Assembly: GCA_032249695.1 (NCBI GenBank)
Contig: JAVVHE010000021.1
Span: 1-48,759 of the forward strand
DNA length: 48,759 nucleotides
Direction of reading: 5' to 3'
Source: JAVVHE01 sp032249695
GTDB lineage: Bacteria > Pseudomonadota > Alphaproteobacteria > Sphingomonadales > Sphingomonadaceae
Shown: positions 1 to 15,205 of the stretch, piece after piece
Layout of the letters: the number at the start of each line of letters is the position of its first letter
Position numbering within the stretch: the first letter of the stretch is position 1
Made by a program: the position numbers and the translations under genes
Notes under the pieces: generated by a model
Databases searched by the model: none
Told to the model about the DNA's origin: nothing
What the model saw: only the letters and a program-made list of their open reading frames with translations

Positions 1-1
1 C

Positions 2-118
2 GTGGTCCAGACTATCATAGTCTCTGGGCCACTCAGCGGGGGGCAGATCAGCCGCCTGACCGCCGAGCGCGCCCGCTGCGGCTGGCCCTCTCCGCTACCG
101 CAGGGTGTGGCACGATGA
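2..118 (+). CDS. 3' end of an unidentified gene running in from the left edge
   Basis: An open frame enters from the left edge and stops with a TGA at 116-118. That stop overlaps the ATG of the next small gene (ATGA), a usual sign of translational coupling, and this is the main reason to think it is real. Only 38 codons are visible and they show no recognisable domain. It would belong to the integrative element whose recombinase lies downstream. A second frame, that of the next gene, is also open to the edge, so the assignment is weak. Confidence 0.3.
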   Translation: MVQTIIVSGPLSGGQISRLTAERARCGWPSPLPQGVAR

Positions 119-324
119 CAACTAGACTGGAATCGAGACCATGCGTCGGTGGCTGCGGCAGCATCGCCGTGCCGGTGCGTCTCGGCCTGTGCCGACAGTG
201 CGCGGATAACCCATGGCTGGTCTCCGCCGCCAGCAAGATGGCCCGCGCACGTGTCGCGCTGATGGGTCTCACGACGGCGGTCCTGGCGTCTGCGGTCACG
301 CTCGGGCTAATGTATGGTGGCTGA
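115..324 (+). CDS. Small cysteine-motif plus membrane-segment protein (hypothetical)
   Basis: This is a 69-residue protein that I do not recognise. The first half holds a CxxxC pair (Cys10, Cys14) and a CxxC pair (Cys28, Cys31), the spacing of a small zinc ribbon. The last 20 residues or so (ALMGLTTAVLASAVTLGLMY) form a hydrophobic stretch that looks like one membrane segment. The start overlaps the preceding stop (ATGA), and the end overlaps the next possible start at 314 by 11 bases, so it sits in a chain of coupled genes leading to the recombinase. It is probably cargo or a regulator of the integrative element. The frame stays open upstream to the window edge, so a longer N-terminus is possible. 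Confidence 0.5.
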   Translation: MTTRLESRPCVGGCGSIAVPVRLGLCRQCADNPWLVSAASKMARARVALMGLTTAVLASAVTLGLMYGG

Positions 325-739
325 CGCGCTCGTGAGCACGACGCTCGATCCTCCAGATCGGGCCGCGCTCGCAGAGATCGCGCGGCGCCGCGTGGGCGGG
401 TCCAGGGGCCGGCCCGTCCGGCTCGAAATCGACCATCTGCTCGTATTGCTCGGCCCGCACATCTGGCCGATCCTGTCGCGCGCCGAATCAGAAGAGCTCC
501 GCGCACGATGCCCCGGACCGTCACGAGAGAACCGCGCCCCGCAGCTGCCGCACGATCTGCCCCCGCGCGAGTCCAGCTCGGGCCATATTGGCTGTGGTAC
601 CGCGCCGACCGCGACCGCTGGTGCATCTGCTGGTACGATGACGGAGCGGACGGTCGAGGCCGAAGAACGCGCCGCCGCGAGACGCGCATCGGAGGCGGTG
701 ACCCGGATCACCCGCCGCCAGCAGTCCTCGATGCACTAG
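314..739 (+). CDS. Hypothetical protein overlapping the recombinase start
   Basis: The first 65 codons look like ordinary protein: a charged helical start, then a segment with LEIDHLLVLLGPHIWPILSRAE. They occupy the space between the small cysteine protein and the recombinase. After about base 508 the frame runs out of phase under the recombinase for 232 bases and becomes biased in composition (many Ser, Thr, Arg), as expected of a shadow frame. Either the gene truly extends to 739 as an overlapping gene, or a frameshift has removed an earlier stop near 510. No family is recognised. Confidence 0.35.
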   Translation: MVADALVSTTLDPPDRAALAEIARRRVGGSRGRPVRLEIDHLLVLLGPHIWPILSRAESEELRARCPGPSRENRAPQLPHDLPPRESSSGHIGCGTAPTATAGASAGTMTERTVEAEERAAARRASEAVTRITRRQQSSMH

Positions 740-1995
740 CCGCTTTTTATCATGAGCGGCGCGCGCCCAGGCGCGAGGCGCCGCCGGCAGCGCTTGCCGT
801 GACGCTCATCGCTGACTGGCTCCAGGCGCGCGAAACCGCGCCGCTCATCGGGCGCCGCGGCGATCGGCGGCCGGTCGCGCTCAACCGTTATGCCGACGCG
901 GTGCGGCACTGGCTGCGATTTTTCGAGGCCGATCGCAGGCGGCTCGGCGGCGGCGCGCACAGCGTCGACGATCTGGGAGACCCCGATCTGATCGACCGCT
1001 ACATCGCGTTCCGCTCGGCCGAGGCGGGGCAGGGCGGTCGCTCGGTCAGCCCGCACACGATCGACCGTGAGATCGCGGCGGTGCGCGCAGCGGTCAATTG
1101 GGGCTGGCGCAAGCGGCGGCTGACGAGCGCTCCGTATATCGCGGGCGTACCGCACAAGCCCCGACCTCATCGCCGCGCGCTGCTGCCGCGCGAGGTCGCC
1201 CAGCTGCTCGAGGCCGCCCGCGCGCGGCCTGAATGGCACCATGTCCACCTCTACGCGATGATCGCCCTGTCGACGCTGGCGCGTAGCCAGGCTATCCTCG
1301 AGGCCGAGCACGACCAGGTGGTGGACGGTGTCTGGTACGGCGACCGCGGCGACGTGCCCGGCGCGACCGCGACGACACTCCGCACGCGCGTGGAGTCGTC
1401 GAAAAGACGGGGCTACGCGCCCCTCTGCCCGACCCTGGCGCCGTGGCTGGAGGGGCGGCGAGGCAAAATCGTCCGCTGGACGGTGACGGGCACCAGAAAC
1501 GCCGCGCGCGCGAGGACGCGGGGCATCGCGCCCGGCACGCCGGTCACGCGCGAGACGCATTCGATCAAGCGGTCCTGGGCGGCGGTGATGATCGCGGCCG
1601 GGCTCGTCCAGCGCGACCGCGCGGGGCACCCGCTGATGCGGCCCGTCGTCGATCGCAACGGCGTTCAGCGCGTGAGCGCCGATGGCACGCCGTTGGCGGT
1701 GCCGCTGCCGCTCGGTCCGCCCAACATCCTGCGCCACACCGCCGAGACCGAGCTGCACCGGCGCGGTGTGCCAGAGTCGCAGATCGAGGCCGCAGCGGGG
1801 CACGCTCCGCGGGGGACTGGCCGCCGGTTCTACGCCCATCTCCGGCTCGAGCACATGCGCGAGTTTCTGGCGGCGGTAGAGGCGTACTGGTCGGAGGTGG
1901 GGAAGTATACCCAGGCGCACCTGCGATACCAGCGCGATACCAACATCGTGATGCTGCCCGGTGCCCGCGCCGCCGCCACGAAGGAAAACGGCTGA
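508..1995 (+). CDS. Tyrosine recombinase (phage-type integrase)
   Basis: This site-specific recombinase would integrate and excise the element to its left. The 495-residue protein begins with an arm-type segment (GPYWLWYRADRDRWCICWY, residues 25-43) common in alphaproteobacterial integrases, followed by a helical core-binding domain at about 95-205. The catalytic domain follows: Arg259 (STLARSQ), a likely Lys299 (SSKRRG), box II with Arg409-His410 (ILRHT), His432 (AGH) and the nucleophile Tyr442 in FYAHL. The first residue of the usual HxxR box is Asn406 instead of His, a tolerated change in this family. The gene ends 15 bases from the 3' end of a tRNA-Thr gene on the other strand, the typical position at an attachment site. 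The start at 508 is chosen because the YWL segment needs it; the upstream frame offers nothing better. Confidence 0.9.
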   Translation: MPRTVTREPRPAAAARSAPARVQLGPYWLWYRADRDRWCICWYDDGADGRGRRTRRRETRIGGGDPDHPPPAVLDALAAFYHERRAPRREAPPAALAVTLIADWLQARETAPLIGRRGDRRPVALNRYADAVRHWLRFFEADRRRLGGGAHSVDDLGDPDLIDRYIAFRSAEAGQGGRSVSPHTIDREIAAVRAAVNWGWRKRRLTSAPYIAGVPHKPRPHRRALLPREVAQLLEAARARPEWHHVHLYAMIALSTLARSQAILEAEHDQVVDGVWYGDRGDVPGATATTLRTRVESSKRRGYAPLCPTLAPWLEGRRGKIVRWTVTGTRNAARARTRGIAPGTPVTRETHSIKRSWAAVMIAAGLVQRDRAGHPLMRPVVDRNGVQRVSADGTPLAVPLPLGPPNILRHTAETELHRRGVPESQIEAAAGHAPRGTGRRFYAHLRLEHMREFLAAVEAYWSEVGKYTQAHLRYQRDTNIVMLPGARAAATKENG

Positions 1996-2055
1996 AATCC
2001 GGGATCTGAATGGTGCCGCTTGCGTGACTCGAACACGCGACCCTCGCATTACGAA
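1996..2055. other. Probable attachment site at the tRNA-Thr 3' end
   Basis: Integrases of this kind usually recombine within the 3' half of a tRNA gene, and the recombinase gene here abuts the 3' end of tRNA-Thr. The core should therefore lie within the T-arm and acceptor end (about 2011-2055). The second copy that would define it is outside the window, so the exact limits are inferred. Confidence 0.4.
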
Positions 2056-2086
2056 TGCGATGCTCTACCGGCTGAGCTAAAGCGGC
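2011..2086 (-). tRNA. tRNA-Thr (anticodon CGT)
   Basis: A complete 76-base cloverleaf is present, with CCA encoded. The acceptor stem GCCGCTT pairs with AAGCGGC, followed by discriminator A. The anticodon loop is TTCGTAA, giving CGT, which reads ACG (threonine). The T-arm carries GTTCGAGTC. Its 3' end borders the integrase of the neighbouring element, and the gene appears to have kept full structure after integration. Confidence 0.97.
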
Positions 2087-2104
2087 GCTCCGGGATGAGC
2101 GGCG

Positions 2105-2133
2105 GCGCTAGCAGAGCGGGGCGGGTGGCGCAA
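2105..2133 (-). promoter_or_regulatory. Likely promoter of tRNA-Thr
   Basis: On the minus strand TTGCGC (2128-2133) and TAGCGC (2105-2110) are separated by 17 bases, and the -10 lies 18 bases before the tRNA 5' end. The layout matches that of the tRNA-Trp promoter in this window. The -10 match is weak. Confidence 0.4.
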
Positions 2134-2144
2134 CCGCCAGGGTC

Positions 2145-3434
2145 TCAGGCGCGCCGGAAGCGGGCCCCGAAGAAGCCGTCGAGCCCGCCCGGCAGCTGGT
2201 CGGGGCGCGTGCGCAGCCAGCCCTCGGCCGTGGGGGTGAGGCTCGCCGGAAGCTCGTCTGGGGCGATCGGTATGGGCACTAGGCCGGGTTCGCGGCTCAG
2301 CGCGCCGGCCTGGGCTTCGCCCTCCTCGGGCTCCAGCGAGCAGACCGCGTAGACCAGCGTGCCTCCGGGCCGCAGCCACCCCGCTGCCCGCGCCGCGAGC
2401 GCAGCTTGCGTGGCCACCAGCGGAGCGAGGTCCGGCGTGGCCTTGAGGTAGAGCACATCGGGGTGCCGCCGCGCGATGCCGGTTGCCGAGCAGGGCGCGT
2501 CGATCAGCACCGCGTCGAACGGCTCCGGCGGCTCCCACGCGAGCGCATCCGCGGTGACCGCCGTGGCGCTGAGGCCGGTGCGCGCGAGGTTGGCGGCGAG
2601 CAATTCGAGCCGCCGCGCCGAGAGGTCGAGCGCGGTCACCTCCCACCCGGCGGCGGCGAGCTGCAGCGTCTTGCCTCCGGGCGCCGCGCATAGATCGAGC
2701 ACGCGGCCCGGCCCCGGCCCGAGCAGCCGGGCCGGGAGCGACGCGGCGAGATCCTGCACCCACCACGCGCCCACGGCGAAGCCGGGCAGCGCCTCGAGCG
2801 CACCGCGGCCGTGCGCTCGGTCGGCCGGCAGGCGGACATGGCCGGGCGCGAGGCTGACGCCGCCCAGCCGCTCGGCCCACACGGACGTCTCGGCCGGGCT
2901 GCAGAGGGCGAGATCGAGCGGCGGCTCGCGCTCCAGTTCGGCAGCGATCGCGTCGCGCGCAGCTTCGCCGTAGCGGTCGGCCCAGCGGCTGGCCCACGGT
3001 TCGGGCAGCCGCGCGGCGGGAGGCTCGGCGTGCTCGCTGAGCACGCGCGACAGCACCGCATGCGCCAGGCGGCGGGGGCCGCCCGCGAGCAGCGGCAGCG
3101 CGGTTGCGACGATGGCGTGCGGCGGCGTGCCGAGCGCCCACGCCTGCGCCAGCGCCAGCCGCAGCACCATGCGCGCCTTGGCGTCGCGGGGCAGTGGTTG
3201 GGGGGTCGCCGAGTCGATGGCAGCGTCGAGCGCCGTCACCCGCCGAAGCGCCGCGAGCGCGATGGCCTGCGCCAGGCCGCGGTCGCTGGGCTGCAGCCCG
3301 CCGAGCACGCCGTACTGCCGCTCCAGCGGCCGCCCCAGCCCGAGCACGCCGTGCAGCATGGTGAGCGCAGCGCGGCGGGCGGGGAGGCCGGGGGCGTCCG
3401 CGCGAGGCTCCTCGCGGCGACGGTTGGGCTTCAT
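2145..3434 (-). CDS. rsmB: 16S rRNA m5C967-type methyltransferase, RsmB/Sun family
   Basis: This is an S-adenosylmethionine-dependent methylase that places a methyl group on C5 of a cytosine in 16S rRNA. The 429-residue protein, close to the family length, has an N-terminal NusB-like RNA-binding domain (about 20-140) and a Rossmann methyltransferase domain. The SAM loop DLCAAPGGKT is at 247-256. The two family cysteines are Cys315 (DAPCSATG, the PC motif) and Cys365 (YAVCSLEPEE, the catalytic TC-type motif). The ATG at 3434 begins the recognisable protein (MKPNRR); the longer open frame upstream is not conserved in character. It is the last gene of the minus-strand transcription/translation cluster, 390 bases beyond rpoC, and may have its own promoter in that gap. 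The assignment of C967 specifically is by family. Confidence 0.92.
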   Translation of the reverse strand: MKPNRRREEPRADAPGLPARRAALTMLHGVLGLGRPLERQYGVLGGLQPSDRGLAQAIALAALRRVTALDAAIDSATPQPLPRDAKARMVLRLALAQAWALGTPPHAIVATALPLLAGGPRRLAHAVLSRVLSEHAEPPAARLPEPWASRWADRYGEAARDAIAAELEREPPLDLALCSPAETSVWAERLGGVSLAPGHVRLPADRAHGRGALEALPGFAVGAWWVQDLAASLPARLLGPGPGRVLDLCAAPGGKTLQLAAAGWEVTALDLSARRLELLAANLARTGLSATAVTADALAWEPPEPFDAVLIDAPCSATGIARRHPDVLYLKATPDLAPLVATQAALAARAAGWLRPGGTLVYAVCSLEPEEGEAQAGALSREPGLVPIPIAPDELPASLTPTAEGWLRTRPDQLPGGLDGFFGARFRRA

Positions 3435-3823
3435 TGGGCGTTCGGCCGGGGATGAACGCGACGGTGGGCGACGCGCGCACCGGGCAGCAACTGCCGATCC
3501 GCTGCCGGGATGCGAGCGCACAGCCGCCTCGCCGCATGTTTACCCCTGGCTGCTATCGGCCGGGCAACGACTTGGCGAAGGTGTCGAAGTCCACTCGTCT
3601 GCGCCCCTTGCGATGTAGCCATTCGGTCAATGTTACTCCCGGCCGTAGCGGCGGCTGCTCACCAGTCTTTACCCCGCCGCGCGTGAGGCTTGCAGAGACT
3701 CGGGCGCGGCACACCGGTGCTGCGGACAGGCTCGCGCCCGAACATCTGCGCCGGCGACGCCCGTCCCGCGGAGGCAGCCGGAGGCGGCGGCCGAGGCGGC
3801 CACCTCCGTCGCCCGTGACCCTG
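3435..3823. other. 389-base gap between rpoC and rsmB, no confident gene
   Basis: No clear terminator or promoter was recognised. On the minus strand a short frame (about 3556-3633) begins with TTG five bases after a GGGAG sequence and would encode 25 residues ending DFDTFAKSLPGR. It has protein-like composition but no known family. The rest looks non-coding. Confidence 0.5.
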
Positions 3824-7987
<4,164 letters not shown>

Positions 7988-8010
7988 ATCCGCCCAGTCC
8001 TCTTAATTCT

Positions 8011-8150
8011 GCCCCTCGCCCGTTCAGGGAGAGGGAGGGGCCCGCGCCCGGATGGGCGTGGGAGGGAGAGGAAACAGCGCTGCAGCCGTGCCCGCTCCCT
8101 GCCCCGGACCAGGTCCGGGGCTGTCCCTCTCCCCCGAGGGGAGAGGGGGT
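8011..8150. repeat. Palindromic intergenic repeats between rpoB and rpoC
   Basis: Two perfect hairpins are visible: CCCCGGACCAGGTCCGGGG (8102-8120), and a 10-base stem CCCTCTCCCC / GGGGAGAGGG (8125-8134 with 8138-8147, loop CGA). The left part (8011-8042) carries related GCCCCTCGCCC / GGGAGAGGGAGG segments. These resemble dispersed REP-like elements. They lie inside the rpoBC transcript and could affect mRNA processing or the ratio of the two subunits. Confidence 0.7.
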
Positions 8151-8156
8151 TTGGCA

Positions 8157-12293
<4,137 letters not shown>

Positions 12294-12499
12294 GGGGTCT
12301 CTGGTTCGCCTCGCCGTTCAGGCCCGCTGCCGCCGGATCGTCCGGCCGCGGGCGGGAAGTTGGCGCGCATGGGGTCGCGCCGCGACTCGCACCAGGCGGA
12401 TGCCAGGAGCGGGCAGCGGCAGCGGGCTGAACCAGCCCATCCGTAGACGCGCGCTGCGCGGACGGCGCGTCCTATCTCGGCGGGTTCGGCGGGTCGTGG

Positions 12500-12528
12500 C
12501 AGATAGGCCGCGCGGTGCGGCCTGTCAA
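12500..12528 (-). promoter_or_regulatory. Strong promoter of rpoBC with inverted-repeat spacer
   Basis: On the minus strand a perfect -35 TTGACA (12523-12528) is followed, after exactly 17 bases, by -10 TATCTG (12500-12505). The spacer is itself an inverted repeat: GGCCGC, ACCGC, GCGGCC. It lies 14 bases past the stop codon of the deacetylase-like gene. The -10 is also one arm of a CCTATCT / AGATAGG inverted repeat (12471-12477 with 12501-12507). This gives rpoBC transcription independent of rplJL. Confidence 0.75.
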
Positions 12529-12541
12529 CGGAGCGAACGCG

Positions 12542-13546
12542 TCAGCTCAGCCGGTCATTGGCGTAATTCGCGACCATCCGCGCCGCCGCGCGCGGCCACG
12601 CCCCGCGGATCGCAGGTGCGGACGCAGGGGGAGCCGACGCGGCCGCCGCAGCGAACCCAGTCACTTCGAATCGGGCGCGGTTTTCCTGGAGATAGCGGCA
12701 CAGCGCGACCAGCCGCCGCTGCACCAGCCGGTCGGGCCGCATGTTGGTGAAGCGCTTGTCATCGCGCTTCAGGAAATCGAACGGGTGCATGACAATCACG
12801 GCCACAGGAGCGCCGCTCGCGTGCAGAGCGGCCAGCGCCGCGCCCATCTCGGCAGCCGAGACAGCGTTGATCTGCAACGGCTTCAGCTTTGCGCCGCCCG
12901 GGCCTGGGCTGCGGAAGCACGTTACCGGGAGTTCGATCGCGTCGCCGATGCGGTGGACGCCGCCCGGCAGCCGGAGCTCGGGCTCAAGCGGCGGAGCGAC
13001 GGCGGTGCAGATATGTGTGGTGTAGCGCAGGCCAGCGTCGGCGCTGGCGTCGATCACCGCGCGCGAGGCGGAGAAATTGCCCGCGCGCACCGCCTTGGGG
13101 CGGTTGCCCGTCCAGCGCTCGATCTGCTCGGCACCTTCGGCGAAGAGGTCGGCCAGCTCGCCGCGCGGAACCTCGGCGCAGGAGTCGGTCGACGGCACGT
13201 CGGGCAGCACCTCGCCATCGGCCCAACTGCGCCATACCGGGTGAAGGTGTAGCTCTACGTCGTGCCCGTCGAGACCGATCGCTTCCACATGGCGCCGCAT
13301 CGGCCGCTCTCCGAACGCGCGCACGTGCAGCGTTTCGACGAAGAAGGTGGCAGTCAGGCGGTAGGTCTTCAACGTTGCCAAAATGAAGCCCAGCGCCTGG
13401 CTGCGGCCGCCGACCTCGCCGTAAACGGCCTCGTCGAGCAGTGGCTTGAGGCGCGTGGGATCGGTTAGCGCCAGCGCGACGGTCGGCTCGGTATCGATTG
13501 TCAGCGCGACCTTCAGCCGGCTCCGGGGAGTACGCGCGACAACCAT
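12542..13546 (-). CDS. Polysaccharide deacetylase-like protein (NodB/CE4 fold)
   Basis: This is probably a metal-dependent hydrolase acting on an acylated sugar. The 334-residue protein shows the signatures of the deacetylase fold: TIDTE (Asp18 and Glu20) near the start, the metal-binding HDVELHLHP segment (His95, His100, His102), an Arg in RAGNFS (Arg154) and a late VIVMHPFDF with His254. The second acidic residue of the first motif is offset from the classical TFDD, so substrate and chemistry may differ from chitin-type deacetylases. No signal peptide is seen, which argues for cytoplasmic work on a precursor. It is the last gene of the five-gene operon, 12 bases after the VOC gene. The start ATG at 13546 fits this spacing. 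Confidence 0.65.
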   Translation of the reverse strand: MVVARTPRSRLKVALTIDTEPTVALALTDPTRLKPLLDEAVYGEVGGRSQALGFILATLKTYRLTATFFVETLHVRAFGERPMRRHVEAIGLDGHDVELHLHPVWRSWADGEVLPDVPSTDSCAEVPRGELADLFAEGAEQIERWTGNRPKAVRAGNFSASRAVIDASADAGLRYTTHICTAVAPPLEPELRLPGGVHRIGDAIELPVTCFRSPGPGGAKLKPLQINAVSAAEMGAALAALHASGAPVAVIVMHPFDFLKRDDKRFTNMRPDRLVQRRLVALCRYLQENRARFEVTGFAAAAASAPPASAPAIRGAWPRAAARMVANYANDRLS

Positions 13547-13558
13547 GGCGAGTGCGCG

Positions 13559-14014
13559 CTAGGGGATTGACGGTGGCGCTACAAGGCCGGGAGGGGACGG
13601 AGCCTCGAGCAGCTCGAACAGATCGCCGGCGGGCGACAGGACAAACACGATCCGCCGACCGCCGAACGCAGCCGCCGGGGCAGGGCGGGTGACAGGCAGG
13701 CAGCGGCGTTTGCGGAAGGCGGCGATCGCCACGTCCAATGCGGACGTTTCGAAGCAGGTGTGATACAGCCCGCCGCGCCGCCGCTCGATGATGTGCGAGA
13801 CGGGACTGTCAGGGCCGAGCGGTTCGACCAGCTCGATGAGTGGGCCGCCCGGCAGCCGCCCGAAGCAGACGCGCACGCGCTGGATCGGATCGGCAATGGG
13901 TTCGCCAAGCCATTCTGGAGCGAACAGCGGATCCAACAGCTCGCGCTTTGCCGCGGCGATGTTCGCGACTGCATAACCGATATGGTGAAAGCGCAGATGG
14001 TCAGGAGCGGACAT
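13559..14014 (-). CDS. VOC-superfamily protein (glyoxalase/epimerase-like)
   Basis: This 151-residue protein has one vicinal-oxygen-chelate unit made of two beta-alpha-beta-beta-beta modules. Likely metal ligands are visible: His in FHHIGYAV near residue 10, Glu in LIELVEP, His in LYHTCFE and Glu in LFELLE. The order resembles methylmalonyl-CoA epimerase-like members. VOC proteins occur beside FkbH-like genes in glycan clusters, where a role in isomerising or clearing a carrier-bound C3 acid is possible but unproven. The start overlaps the stop of the acyltransferase gene by 14 bases, so it is probably translationally coupled to it. Confidence 0.8.
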   Translation of the reverse strand: MSAPDHLRFHHIGYAVANIAAAKRELLDPLFAPEWLGEPIADPIQRVRVCFGRLPGGPLIELVEPLGPDSPVSHIIERRRGGLYHTCFETSALDVAIAAFRKRRCLPVTRPAPAAAFGGRRIVFVLSPAGDLFELLEAPSPPGLVAPPSIP

Positions 14015-14906
14015 AGATGGTGCGGCCGCCGAGCGCCGCCTCGACGAGCGCGCGGCTGACGTCGCCGGCGCGGGTCGCGAACATCGGTGCGCCCCGAAAG
14101 GTCCATTCTGCGATCATCCCGCGCGGAAGGATCGCGCGCAGCCGCCACATATCGCGCCGCCATTCCAGCCCGCCCCGCGGAAGCGCGTAGTCGATCCGCT
14201 CGGAGCCATCGACCAGCGTCATCGGCAGCGGCTCGGGGCGCGAGCGCGGGACGGGGAACGCGTCGCCGAGCACGTCCTCTGCATGGTGCACCTGCGTCAG
14301 CACCTCGTAGTGCTTGCCGATGCCGAGGATGAGCGCGTTATGTTCGGCCATCATCGCAAACGGCGTGCCGCGTCCGCACAGCGTCGTGCTGTGTTCGTGG
14401 CCCGTGGTCAGCTCCCGCGCCAGCGGGCCGAGCGCTGCGATCCGGTAGACGGGGTTGCGGCTCTGCAGCGTGCCCGGCCAGCGGCGGAACATCTCGGTCA
14501 GCACGCCCATCTGGCTTGGCGTGCGCCGCAAATCGAAGACGGGATTGCGCGCGAAGGTTTCACCCGCGCCGCCGACGGAGTGATCGCCGAAAAAGAAGGC
14601 GGGCATCGCCAAGGTGCGGTCCGGTCCGGTGAAGTCGATCAGCGTCCGCAACAGCTCCAATTGGCCGCCGCGGTACATCGGCTGCAGCCCGTTCAGCGAG
14701 CTATGTACGAACAGGATATCCCACTGCCGCGGTAATGTCGCCTCCAGATGCTCGCGGAACTGTGCAGTCGTGAAGCTGCCCTGGACGGCTCGGATCAGTG
14801 GTCCCGCACGATCGCGCACGCGCAGATACCCGTTCCGCAATGTTGTCCACGCTGTCGGCCCCAGATGAGCGCGTGCAACGCCGGAGACAAACTGGACGAC
14901 GTTCAC
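14001..14906 (-). CDS. AAC(3)-fold acyltransferase of a modification operon
   Basis: This acyl-CoA/acyl-ACP-dependent acyltransferase belongs to the aminoglycoside 3-N-acetyltransferase superfamily. Family blocks are present: FVHSSLNGLQPMYRGG, FDLRRTPSQMGVLTEMFR, LQSRNPVYRIAALGP, and the STTLCGRGTPFAMM then ALILGIG region with a following VHHAED histidine pair. Its neighbours (FkbH-like, ACP) suggest that the donor is an acyl-ACP and the acceptor an amino sugar, not an antibiotic. The longest frame starts at 15011 inside the ACP gene. The GTG at 14906, 17 bases after the ACP stop and just before VNVVQFVSG, is the more economical start (301 residues) and is used here. It is not evidence of drug resistance. 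Confidence 0.8.
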   Translation of the reverse strand: MNVVQFVSGVARAHLGPTAWTTLRNGYLRVRDRAGPLIRAVQGSFTTAQFREHLEATLPRQWDILFVHSSLNGLQPMYRGGQLELLRTLIDFTGPDRTLAMPAFFFGDHSVGGAGETFARNPVFDLRRTPSQMGVLTEMFRRWPGTLQSRNPVYRIAALGPLARELTTGHEHSTTLCGRGTPFAMMAEHNALILGIGKHYEVLTQVHHAEDVLGDAFPVPRSRPEPLPMTLVDGSERIDYALPRGGLEWRRDMWRLRAILPRGMIAEWTFRGAPMFATRAGDVSRALVEAALGGRTIYVRS

Positions 14907-14923
14907 AGCCGGATGGGCAAAGC

Positions 14924-15205
14924 TCAGCGCTCGATGCGAGCGAGATATGCGAGGATGGCGGGCACCGAAGTCAAAACCGCAAAATCTTCCACTTCCAGGA
15001 ACAGATTCCATTCCTGCTCAATCGACATCATCAGGTTCACGTGGCCGACCGAATCCCACTCGGGCAGCGCGTCCATCGACGCATCGGTACCGACGCGCTC
15101 CACCGGCACCGAAAGAGTCTCGGCAATCAACCGCCGCACCTCATCCTCGTGGGGCACCACCCGCGACACCTTCGCCTTCAACGCCCCCTCAGGACACCAC
15201 TGCAT
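14924..15205 (-). CDS. Acyl carrier protein
   Basis: This is a 93-residue acidic helical carrier protein. The phosphopantetheine attachment serine is Ser52 in EWDSVGHVNLM, a DS(x)H-type motif typical of stand-alone carriers paired with FkbH-like enzymes rather than of the fatty-acid ACP (which has DSLD). The gene start overlaps the end of the FkbH-like gene by 17 bases, implying coupled synthesis of enzyme and carrier. Its likely cargo is the C3 acid loaded by the FkbH-like protein. A phosphopantetheinyl transferase is not in the window. Confidence 0.9.
   Translation of the reverse strand: MQWCPEGALKAKVSRVVPHEDEVRRLIAETLSVPVERVGTDASMDALPEWDSVGHVNLMMSIEQEWNLFLEVEDFAVLTSVPAILAYLARIER

Noticed and set aside
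2077..3537. A 486-codon minus-strand frame over rsmB
   Set aside because: Out of phase with rsmB, which has all family motifs; the composition is almost only Ala, Arg, Gly and Pro.
3556..3633. Small 25-codon gene after rpoC (TTG start after GGGAG)
   Set aside because: No family, rare start codon and very short; kept only as a remark in the gap entry.
14001..14906. AAC(3)-fold gene as an aminoglycoside resistance determinant
   Set aside because: It is locked in an operon with an FkbH-like enzyme and an ACP, which points to biosynthetic acyl transfer.
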